The translations under genes and the position numbers were made by a program. The notes below the pieces were generated by a model. The model searched no databases. It worked only from the letters and a program-made list of their open reading frames with translations, and was not told the origin of the DNA. A stretch of DNA of 64,000 nucleotides from assembly GCF_031846645.1 (NCBI RefSeq), contig NZ_JAVRHN010000001.1, forward strand, positions 1 to 64,000, given 5' to 3'. Shown piece by piece: positions 8,211 through 16,219 of this stretch; within the stretch, counting starts at the first letter, position 1; every line of letters starts with the position of its first letter. The stretch comes from Autumnicola psychrophila. GTDB lineage: Bacteria; Bacteroidota; Bacteroidia; Flavobacteriales; Flavobacteriaceae.

Positions 8211-10217
8211 CTACAATATCTTTTTTGGTAGTTTTTTAAAATTTTTCTGATTATTTCGGCTGAGTTTTTCTAAATGTACTGCTGCACCACCACTTGCTTT
8301 TAGATCAAATTTTAACACATCATCAGCACTAACTTTATATCTGAGAATATTCACCGCTGTTCGGCTTTTTACCTTCTCATCATCTACATAGATATGTGCT
8401 ATATAATCCTGTTCTTTCTCGATAAAATCCAAAGGAATTTCCATCCTTCGACCATCATTATTGGTTATAGTCCCAATAAACCAGTCAGAACCAGACCTTC
8501 TTGCAACAGTAGCATATTCTCCAATCTTACCATTTATAACTTTGGTTTCATCCCATACCGTTTTTACCTTGTCAAAAAATTCTATTTCCTTTTCTCCCTG
8601 ATAGTGCGATGGTGTATCATACCAGTACATATATTGAATTGGACTGTAGTAAACCGCAGCCAGTGCAAGCTGATGCGCATGAGTGGTTTGAATTCTATTA
8701 TTGTAATAAGCGATAGTATAATCACCAGCTCCTGCAAGGTACCTCGTAAAGGGAAGTATAGTATTATGAGTGGCATCAGGCATTTCTTCATTCCCTCTAA
8801 TTCCCTCCTGTGTCATTAAATTGGGATATGTACGGCTAAAGCCGGTAGGACGATATTCATCATGGATATCCACCATTAATTCATATTCCGCAGCTTTTTT
8901 AACCGCATCGTGCATCCAACGAGTCCAGTGATTAGATCCAACCTGGACAAAGCCGAATTTTATTCCTTTAAGTCCCCATTTCCTATAAATGGAAAAAAGA
9001 GTATCCAGATTCTGTTTGGCAAGGGCCCTTTGGTTAACATAGACAAATACACCTATACCTTTCTGAGCACCATAGTATATAACTTCCTCTAAATCAAGAT
9101 CTCTGTTTTCATCGATAGTAGTAGCATCAGAGCTAACCTTCATTTCTGGACCATACCATCCGGCATCAAAATGCACGTATTGCAAGTTCCTTACAGCTGC
9201 AAAATCAACAGCTGCTTTACCTTCCCCTGTTGTTAGATTTGATCTAAATGCCTTACCCGGCTTGATCCACCAGGTATCTTCAATTTGATTTTCAGGATTA
9301 AGATTCAGAATGATTTCATTATTCTCAAGCAGTTGTGCGGGATTTTCGGCAGCCATGAAGACACGCCAGGGGGTCGAGTATGGTGTAATTACATCAACCA
9401 CATCATACATTGACGTTTCAAGGGTATTTGGCTCTTCTTCACTCAATTTAAATTTTGTTCGTGAATAGTCTACCATTCTGGCTTCTGTTAGAGATGCCAC
9501 TAGCCCGTTTTCAAGTTTAAGGGTTAAGGGCCTTTCACTTTCATCCGGCCAGTTCTTTAAAGGTAAATATTCATATGGCCCCTGCGCCCAACGCTCATAC
9601 CAGGCCATTGTTCCTTCAGGCAGAGCGAAATTAGTCTGCTCTCCGGTAATATGAAGGAAAAGTCCATTATTGGTTTCGGGAAAATGGTAACGGAAAGCGA
9701 TTCCTTCATCATACGCTCTTACCACAATATCCATCTCATAAGTTCTTCTACGATCATATGATGTTCCTGCATGTCCCTCTTCTTCCTCAGATTCATCTTT
9801 TCCGTATTTCTCAAGGTGAAGAATCAATTCATTATAATTATTCCTAATCTGACTGTTTTCACCATACACAGGCTTCCAAATAGTATCCGTTTTAGATTTT
9901 GTTACATTTTTAAATTCGAGGTTGAAACTCCATATTTGGGTTGTATCATTGGTTATTGCTAAAGCAGATTCAAAAAGCTGATTTTCAATAAATACACCTA
10001 ATTCAGACTCTAATATTACCGGCTTATTATTGTAATTAATCTGGTAATACATTTGTTTTTTATTAGGAGCAATTTCTTTTTGATAGAATTTAAAGTTAAA
10101 AGACCCATCCGGAGAACTAAGCTCCTGCTGGGAATCAGGAAGTATTTCCTGAGCCTTTAAGGGCATGCCGCATATCAGAAAAAATAAGACAGATTTAGTG
10201 AATATTGATAATTTCAT
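8211..10217 (-). CDS. GH97 glycoside hydrolase with Gly at the retaining-nucleophile position
   Basis: Family 97 hydrolase, 668 aa, with a signal peptide to about residue 22. An N-terminal beta-sandwich (GH97_N, SSPDGSFNFKFYQKE onwards) is followed by a TIM barrel (about 300-560) and a C-terminal beta domain. Family members are alpha-glucosidases or alpha-galactosidases acting in the periplasm. The barrel segment GIKFGFVQVGSNHW near residue 420 lines up with the GxKxDF segment that carries the Asp nucleophile in retaining members, but here has Gly. The Glu-rich segment LMTQEGIRGNEEMP near 478 is present. This points away from the classic retaining alpha-galactosidases. Its start overlaps the stop of the upstream hydrolase gene by 4 bp (ATGA), implying translational coupling. 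Confidence 0.85.
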   Translation of the reverse strand: MKLSIFTKSVLFFLICGMPLKAQEILPDSQQELSSPDGSFNFKFYQKEIAPNKKQMYYQINYNNKPVILESELGVFIENQLFESALAITNDTTQIWSFNLEFKNVTKSKTDTIWKPVYGENSQIRNNYNELILHLEKYGKDESEEEEGHAGTSYDRRRTYEMDIVVRAYDEGIAFRYHFPETNNGLFLHITGEQTNFALPEGTMAWYERWAQGPYEYLPLKNWPDESERPLTLKLENGLVASLTEARMVDYSRTKFKLSEEEPNTLETSMYDVVDVITPYSTPWRVFMAAENPAQLLENNEIILNLNPENQIEDTWWIKPGKAFRSNLTTGEGKAAVDFAAVRNLQYVHFDAGWYGPEMKVSSDATTIDENRDLDLEEVIYYGAQKGIGVFVYVNQRALAKQNLDTLFSIYRKWGLKGIKFGFVQVGSNHWTRWMHDAVKKAAEYELMVDIHDEYRPTGFSRTYPNLMTQEGIRGNEEMPDATHNTILPFTRYLAGAGDYTIAYYNNRIQTTHAHQLALAAVYYSPIQYMYWYDTPSHYQGEKEIEFFDKVKTVWDETKVINGKIGEYATVARRSGSDWFIGTITNNDGRRMEIPLDFIEKEQDYIAHIYVDDEKVKSRTAVNILRYKVSADDVLKFDLKASGGAAVHLEKLSRNNQKNFKKLPKKIL

Positions 10218-11848
10218 ATTTTCTTAATTAATTGGAATTTTCTGGACACAGGTTTTGCAGAGTTCCACTCTCCTTTTACTCCATATTGCCAGGCTATCAC
10301 TTCCACTTCAACAGGAAATTGTGTTCTGGGAGGTAATTGGGTAAATATTAATTTACCATCAACCACATAAGCAGGTCCTTTCTTTACATAAAATTGTACA
10401 GGTAGTCCTGAACTTGCGAAAGCATTTAAAGCTATTGATTTTACACTCTCAAGCTGATCTGGAATTTCTGTAAATTCGATTTTCTGTGAGTTTCCTGTAT
10501 CGTTTATAAGCGGAAAACGTACTTGAATTTGTTGAACGGCACTTTTATAAATACTATCACCTTCGTTATTGGCCAGGAGCCAAATATCATTGCTTCGCTT
10601 TTTATTACTGAATCCCAATTTGTCAAAATGAATTTGAAAAATAGAGTCATTAATTTTCTTTACCGGCCCTGTAATCTTATCTATTTTAATTTTTGTTGAA
10701 GCATGATTGAAGACTTCAGAAGTTCTGGTTGAATCTGAAAAAAAAGCATTTATTCCAAAACTAATTCCATCTTCCATTGGAATAAATTCTAATTGATAAT
10801 TAGCATGAGACTCTTTTGGTTTAATGATTTCACCATTGTACTTAATGCCCAGAAACTGCTTTTTTTTACCTCTTGCCTTATTATAATATTTTTCAGTTTC
10901 ATTGGCCATTTCTTTATCAAAAGCCCAGGAAGCAGTTGCTTTATTTCCTTTGAATTGAGCGTAAGTGGCCGATTTTGCTATCGGGAGACTGTCCTTTCGC
11001 CACCGGTCCATTAGCCATCCATCCTCAGGATTAATCGATTTTAATTCTTCATTTCCCAATCGATATTCTGAAGCTTTCTCAATATAATCTGCAACATAAT
11101 TTACGAGCATATCTGAATAATCAAAATGCCCATGACCGGCATCTGCAAACCAGGTGATCACACTTCCAGGATTTTCCTGCTGAAACCTAAATCCGGGTTT
11201 TATTCGATCTTCCCACCATTCAAATTCACCCATAATAAACAGCCCGGGAATCCCATCAATATTTTTATTTTCCCAGTCAACATTTTCACCTCCGTAGCCT
11301 GTTAATGTTGTTTGAGGAGCATCTCCGTGAATTGAAATTATCGTCAGGGTTCTTTCAGGAAATGCTACGGCAAAATTCCAGGGAAAGGTCGCCAGTGCTG
11401 AATGTCCCAGGGGAATGACAGGAACCGATTCAAGCTCGGTATAACCAGATTTTCTAGCCAATTTCCTCATAAGCTTTTTAAACAAGTCGGGATCTTGTGA
11501 ATGGAAATCGAACTTTTGAGAAAAGATAGGCGTAACCCATATTTCAGCAAAATCCAGTTCCCTCATTTTATTTCGAAAATCAGGATGCTCCAGAACTCCT
11601 TCTTCAATCATATTATTCTGAGCAAGTACAACTCCTTTCACTTTTTCACATCCTTGAGGAATATATAAGAAAGCTTCGGGCGGTTCATTAGTTTCAGGAG
11701 AAATAAATCCGTCCAGGGTAACACTCCACTGCCAGACTCTGTTGTTAATATTTTTATTATCTGATGATGCAGTATTTTTAACTGATTGCCCCCCCTGGCA
11801 AGACAACAGAAAAAGAAAACTAATATATTTAAAGATAAAACTACTCAT
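10214..11848 (-). CDS. PUL lipoprotein with N-terminal alpha/beta-hydrolase domain
   Basis: A 544-aa protein. I place the start at 11848 rather than 11908: that ATG begins MSSFIFKYISFLFLLSCQGG, a clear lipoprotein signal, and the longer frame would run 68 bp into the GH43 gene. The chosen ATG overlaps the GH43 stop in ATGAGTAG. The N-terminal half resembles an alpha/beta-hydrolase: VIPLGHSALATFPWN is a G-x-S-x-x nucleophile elbow, GLFIMGEFEWWED fits the acid loop, and ADAGHGHFDYSD supplies a His. The C-terminal ~250 residues look beta-rich and I do not recognise them. A carbohydrate esterase is plausible but unproven. It shares an ATGA overlap with the downstream GH97. Confidence 0.66.
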   Translation of the reverse strand: MSSFIFKYISFLFLLSCQGGQSVKNTASSDNKNINNRVWQWSVTLDGFISPETNEPPEAFLYIPQGCEKVKGVVLAQNNMIEEGVLEHPDFRNKMRELDFAEIWVTPIFSQKFDFHSQDPDLFKKLMRKLARKSGYTELESVPVIPLGHSALATFPWNFAVAFPERTLTIISIHGDAPQTTLTGYGGENVDWENKNIDGIPGLFIMGEFEWWEDRIKPGFRFQQENPGSVITWFADAGHGHFDYSDMLVNYVADYIEKASEYRLGNEELKSINPEDGWLMDRWRKDSLPIAKSATYAQFKGNKATASWAFDKEMANETEKYYNKARGKKKQFLGIKYNGEIIKPKESHANYQLEFIPMEDGISFGINAFFSDSTRTSEVFNHASTKIKIDKITGPVKKINDSIFQIHFDKLGFSNKKRSNDIWLLANNEGDSIYKSAVQQIQVRFPLINDTGNSQKIEFTEIPDQLESVKSIALNAFASSGLPVQFYVKKGPAYVVDGKLIFTQLPPRTQFPVEVEVIAWQYGVKGEWNSAKPVSRKFQLIKKI

Positions 11849-13460
11849 TGGCTGTAACTTTAAACCAGTTAAAATCTGCATATCCTCCCATTCGTACATC
11901 TTCTTCACTTACGCTGAAGATTCCCATTTTGGCACCAATCCAAAGATCCCGTTCGGCTTTAAAAGATTCTCCTATTGAGGTGAAATCCTCACCATTTTCA
12001 CTGTAGCTAAAATGGCAAATAGCATCGGGAGCATTTACTTTCATCTGCAAATAAACATCATTGGACTCCAGGATTTTTTCTTCAATTATTTTCTCAGGAT
12101 TCCCTTCATTGGCCTCTTTTGTTATTACCTGTTGCACCCAATACTTCCCATCGTGATAGGAGATCCCCACATAGGCATATGAGCGCCCCATCATAATAAG
12201 CCCTGCAGTTTTACCGGGAGTATCCCATTCGGTGGTAAGTTTGACTTTTGTTGTTGCTGTAAAATTGGGAGCCGGAAGCTTCTGCATTAAAATATTAGGC
12301 ATGTTCCACATGTTAGGCTCTTCCTTTTTACCTATAGAGAACAGTCTTAAATAATCTGTTCCGGGTATTTGCGCACTCCATTTAACAGAAGGATTGGCAT
12401 ACCATTGCCACTGCAATCCAGGTTTTCCATCCTGAAAACTATCATTTGCTGAGGGAATTTTTACTTCCTGTTTTTGCACAGGTTTTTCAAAAGTCGACAC
12501 AGGTTCTCCAATACCATTCCCATCAAAGTCTTTCCCCATTTGCGGCCAGCCATTTTCCCATTTCATTGGCTGAAGCATTAGAACACGGCCGTAAACCCCC
12601 TCATCCTGAAAATGTACAAACCATGAATCTCCATCGGGCGCAGTTACCCAGGCCCCCTGATGTGGACCATTTATACCTGTACTTCCCTGTTCCAACACAA
12701 TTTTTTCTTCGTAAGGCCCGTAAATATCCTTGGAGCGCATAGCCAGCTGCCAACCTTGTTCTACACCACCGGCCGGGGCAAAAATCCAATAATATTCACC
12801 TCTTTTATATAGTTTAGGTCCTTCTACCGTATGATGCCGTCCGTGCCCATCGAATACATTTTTACCTTCAGTAAGCACCTTAGTACCTTCAAGATTAATT
12901 TCTCTTAAGATCAGTATACAGTTTATGCCAGCACGACTACCTGCCCAGGCATGAACGAGATAGGCTTTATCTCCCTCCCAAAGTGGACTTGGATCAATAA
13001 TTCCTTTTCCTTCCAGTACATGAACTGGATCAGACCATTCCCCATAAGGGTCATCGGTCTTTACCATGAAAACACCAAAATCGGGATCTCCCCAATAAAT
13101 GTAGTATTCATTATTATGGTACCTAATGGTAGGAGCCCAGACTCCCTTACTATGTTGGGGTTTGTTATAGACATCCTCCGGAACTAGTTTATCTACCGCA
13201 TAATTGATTATTTCCCAGTTAACAAGGTCTTTTGAGTGTAGAATGGGTAAGCCGGGAGTAGCATTAAAGCTACTTGCAGTCATAAAAAAGTCATCTCCTA
13301 CCCGAATCACATCGGGATCGGAATAATCTGAATATAGAATGGGATTTGTATAAGTACCATCTTCCTGATCTGATTGCCACACTTTATTCTCTTGAGAAAA
13401 TCCTAAATATCTTCCAACGAGTATAACGGTTAGCAATATTATTAGAGTTTTAATATTCAT
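11841..13460 (-). CDS. GH43 arabinofuranosidase/xylosidase with C-terminal beta-sandwich
   Basis: A secreted 539-aa inverting glycoside hydrolase with a signal peptide ending near residue 22 (GRYLGFSQ). The five-bladed propeller signatures of GH43 are visible: DYSDPDVIRVGDDFF near residue 44 with the general-base Asp, GIIDPSPLWEGDKAYL near 155 with the pKa-modulating Asp, and HHTVEGPKLYKRGEYYW near 208 with the acid Glu. From about residue 345 a DUF1349-like lectin/xylosidase C-terminal domain follows. The FNATPGLPILHSKDLVNW segment is typical of the beta-xylosidase/alpha-L-arabinofuranosidase subfamilies. With GH127 it probably strips pentose side chains. Its stop overlaps the next gene by 8 bp. 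Confidence 0.9.
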   Translation of the reverse strand: MNIKTLIILLTVILVGRYLGFSQENKVWQSDQEDGTYTNPILYSDYSDPDVIRVGDDFFMTASSFNATPGLPILHSKDLVNWEIINYAVDKLVPEDVYNKPQHSKGVWAPTIRYHNNEYYIYWGDPDFGVFMVKTDDPYGEWSDPVHVLEGKGIIDPSPLWEGDKAYLVHAWAGSRAGINCILILREINLEGTKVLTEGKNVFDGHGRHHTVEGPKLYKRGEYYWIFAPAGGVEQGWQLAMRSKDIYGPYEEKIVLEQGSTGINGPHQGAWVTAPDGDSWFVHFQDEGVYGRVLMLQPMKWENGWPQMGKDFDGNGIGEPVSTFEKPVQKQEVKIPSANDSFQDGKPGLQWQWYANPSVKWSAQIPGTDYLRLFSIGKKEEPNMWNMPNILMQKLPAPNFTATTKVKLTTEWDTPGKTAGLIMMGRSYAYVGISYHDGKYWVQQVITKEANEGNPEKIIEEKILESNDVYLQMKVNAPDAICHFSYSENGEDFTSIGESFKAERDLWIGAKMGIFSVSEEDVRMGGYADFNWFKVTANE

Positions 13461-13481
13461 TTTTTATACTTTCTCGGTGTA

Positions 13482-14675
13482 TTATTCAGTAATTACCACT
13501 TCTAACGGACTCGATATAATTCTTGATTGCTTCTTTACTAACTCTTGCCAGTTTTCGAGAGTCTTGATCTGATCGCTTTTTTCCCATCCGAAACCTGCAT
13601 AATAGGTTATCTTATCCCGGGGTTGAGTAAGGATTAATAAATTGCTTTGGTCCTGCACTTTACTTACTGCAGCGAAAGAGGAATCAATAATTTTTGGGTT
13701 TAGTACCAAAGCCTGTCCAACATATGAACTGTCAATAACTTCCCAGTGTACAACCCAACCCTCTTCCGGATTCAATTCATATTTCCCTTCATTTTCATGT
13801 AAAGTGATTCCGACAGCATAATTAGGAAGGGAATCTTCCGCTGATAGGTCAACCTCAAATTTTGAAAAATTTGTACCCAGATCCAGGGTAATGCGTTTTG
13901 TTTCGGTAACATTATAAGGGCTCCACTCTGCATAATCCAATTCAAATACCGTTCGTAAAGGTCCATCGGCAATGGTTCTATAATCAGTATAATTTTGAGA
14001 AACATATAGACTGTCATCTTCCCACACTCCGCTTCCACCGGTACCACGGCTTCCGCCTACGTGATAAGGATCGTAGCCTTCTCCATGATCTATATGGTAA
14101 TAACCGGGATTTTTTAAATGTTCTGCATACCACTTATCAATAATAGCTTTTTCTGTTCTCTTTAACCAAAGATCAATTCCGCTGGAAAGCGTACTTCCCG
14201 GAACCCCTTCCAAAGCCTCCTTTTGGCCGGTTGGACCATAAGTTCTGAAGGCTACTTTATCATTTTCCCAGGTATAATCGTCGGTACGCTCAGGTACAAA
14301 ACGGGAATAGGCGATAACGTCACTTTCCGGAGCAGATTTGGCACTATCCAATACAACCTCGTACTCTGCCATGGAACTGGCTTCGACTTCTGCTGGAAAA
14401 AGCAACTCATCAGGATTACCGTCCTGGTCATAATCTATCCACTGTGATCGTATATACTGTTCAGCATCTCTTTTCCTTATTCGAAGGTTATCCATTGATC
14501 TGCCTTTAAGAAAATTCTCAAGTTTTTCATAATCTATGGATACAACTTCATTTCGAGGAAAATCCAAGTCATTTGAAACTTCAATATTTAGCGCCTTATT
14601 TTCTGATTCCTGGTTACAACCTGCCAGTGAAACCATTACCGTAGCTATAATTAAAAATTTAAAATACTTATTCAT
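13482..14675 (-). CDS. DUF4861 family lipoprotein
   Basis: A 397-aa lipoprotein; the signal peptide has lipobox VSLAGC near residue 19. It matches my recollection of DUF4861 proteins, which occur in PULs for pectin or uronic-acid glycans and have no firmly assigned reaction in my knowledge. Recognisable segments are QWIDYDQDGNPDELLFPAE near 73, FVPERTDDYTWENDKVAFRTYGP near 128, and NPGYYHIDHGEGYDPYHVG near 190, a His/Asp/Tyr-rich stretch that could bind sugar or metal. It lies between the GH28-like and GH43 genes with short gaps, so it is part of the same transcript. Confidence 0.7.
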   Translation of the reverse strand: MNKYFKFLIIATVMVSLAGCNQESENKALNIEVSNDLDFPRNEVVSIDYEKLENFLKGRSMDNLRIRKRDAEQYIRSQWIDYDQDGNPDELLFPAEVEASSMAEYEVVLDSAKSAPESDVIAYSRFVPERTDDYTWENDKVAFRTYGPTGQKEALEGVPGSTLSSGIDLWLKRTEKAIIDKWYAEHLKNPGYYHIDHGEGYDPYHVGGSRGTGGSGVWEDDSLYVSQNYTDYRTIADGPLRTVFELDYAEWSPYNVTETKRITLDLGTNFSKFEVDLSAEDSLPNYAVGITLHENEGKYELNPEEGWVVHWEVIDSSYVGQALVLNPKIIDSSFAAVSKVQDQSNLLILTQPRDKITYYAGFGWEKSDQIKTLENWQELVKKQSRIISSPLEVVITE

Positions 14676-14678
14676 TTT

Positions 14679-16091
14679 TTATTTTTTCTGAAATTTGATA
14701 TTTTCCGTGTATTTGCCGATGTGTATATCTCCATCTTCAGCATTTAAGATCATATCCCCATTAATACTTAAATTCTCGATACTAACATTTTCAACCTGAT
14801 ACTCATCACTGAAACCTTCAATTAATGATGGGTTGGGACTAGGCCCGGTATAGGTAATATTTTTCAGCCTGATATTTTCAATATCACGACCGGGAGCGTG
14901 ACTGTATTTTTTATTAAATAAAACTCGGAAGTTAAAGATTTGGCCTTCCTGAATATTATCAATTCTAATATCCTCATAGGTTATATTTCGGATAAGATTC
15001 TTATCACTACCAGTAATTGCCATCACACCCTGATAATTCCTGTCATCCTCATCCTGCTCGAGAACATCTATGTTTTTGAAAGAAATATTCTCAATCGTAT
15101 CCCCCTGCTTTTCCGCATTACCGTGAAGGCCAATATTAGTAGGATGGGCTATATCTGCCCATAACATTGAATTCTTGATTTCATAATTTCTGGCACTCCC
15201 ATAAAATTCCCATCGATGGGCATATATGGCAATACAATCATCAGAATTACGCATAAAGACGTCATCAATTGTAACATCTGAACAGGACATTAGATCAATT
15301 CCATCACTCCAACCATTGCTACTAAAAGATTTAATATTACTAATAGTTAAATCATCGGACTCTCCACCATAAATAGTATAATGCCTGGGGTTTATAAAAA
15401 TAAGTCCGTCAACGGTTACATTGTTAGAATGTCTTATTTCCACCCCCCTTTCTGGCTGCATAATTATCCCCCGGCCCATGATCTTGACATCCTCAGCTTT
15501 ATCTATTAAAAATTTAGCTTTAACAATCGCACCTCCGTCTACATATACAGTTTTTCCGGAAGGAATATTATAAACATCTCCAGGCTGATCTTGGGGTTGA
15601 TGTACACCCGGACCAAAATATATTACATCCGGATCTTCGGGATTTGGCTTATTGGTTTCTATAGAATTTGCAAAAAGATGTAGATTATGAAGCTTGTCAC
15701 CATTTATTTCTAAAGAGATCTTAGTTGGATTCTCTAAGGAAAAGGTAATTATTTGTCCTTCTGCCTCCGATTGAATCCCCCTACTTATTGGTCTTATTTT
15801 TGCTTCATGGATAAGGCCATTATTCTTTCGCACTTTGACTTCTACCCTCCCCTCAAAATCAAAATAAACCATAGATGCTTTTGATTTGCTATCCAGATCT
15901 ACCTCTACTTCATACTCAAAAAGATCTTGCCATTCACCTCCATCTTCTCTTACCTGAACTGTAAAATCATCATTTTGCGCTGAATATTTATATCCTCCGG
16001 GAACGTCATAGATTACAAGGTCCTGGGACCATACTGATACTGTAAAAAGCAATATTATAACCGATAAAGAATATGTAGTAAACCTGTTCAT
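14679..16091 (-). CDS. GH28-like right-handed beta-helix glycosidase
   Basis: A 470-aa secreted protein with a signal peptide ending near residue 22 (VSVWSQ). An N-terminal beta-sandwich (about 25-150) precedes a beta-helix. The clan GH-N catalytic arrangement of GH28/GH49 is partly visible: SDGIDLMSC near residue 262 in place of NTDG, NSDDCIAI near 282 supplying the Asp pair, and NIGLHGN near 318 in place of GHG. The RIK motif of true polygalacturonases is not seen. So it is probably a hydrolase of this clan with different specificity rather than a standard pectinase. It is followed closely by the DUF4861 gene (3 bp). Confidence 0.75.
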   Translation of the reverse strand: MNRFTTYSLSVIILLFTVSVWSQDLVIYDVPGGYKYSAQNDDFTVQVREDGGEWQDLFEYEVEVDLDSKSKASMVYFDFEGRVEVKVRKNNGLIHEAKIRPISRGIQSEAEGQIITFSLENPTKISLEINGDKLHNLHLFANSIETNKPNPEDPDVIYFGPGVHQPQDQPGDVYNIPSGKTVYVDGGAIVKAKFLIDKAEDVKIMGRGIIMQPERGVEIRHSNNVTVDGLIFINPRHYTIYGGESDDLTISNIKSFSSNGWSDGIDLMSCSDVTIDDVFMRNSDDCIAIYAHRWEFYGSARNYEIKNSMLWADIAHPTNIGLHGNAEKQGDTIENISFKNIDVLEQDEDDRNYQGVMAITGSDKNLIRNITYEDIRIDNIQEGQIFNFRVLFNKKYSHAPGRDIENIRLKNITYTGPSPNPSLIEGFSDEYQVENVSIENLSINGDMILNAEDGDIHIGKYTENIKFQKK

Positions 16092-16219
16092 GAAAAAGAT
16101 TTGAATTTTTGAAAAGAAGATGAATTATATTTAAATTTTATCCTCTTAATATTATGTTCCTATATAAGCAGCAATTAGTGGCAGCATTAAAAACCTATAT
16201 GTACTATTCAGATATTTCA

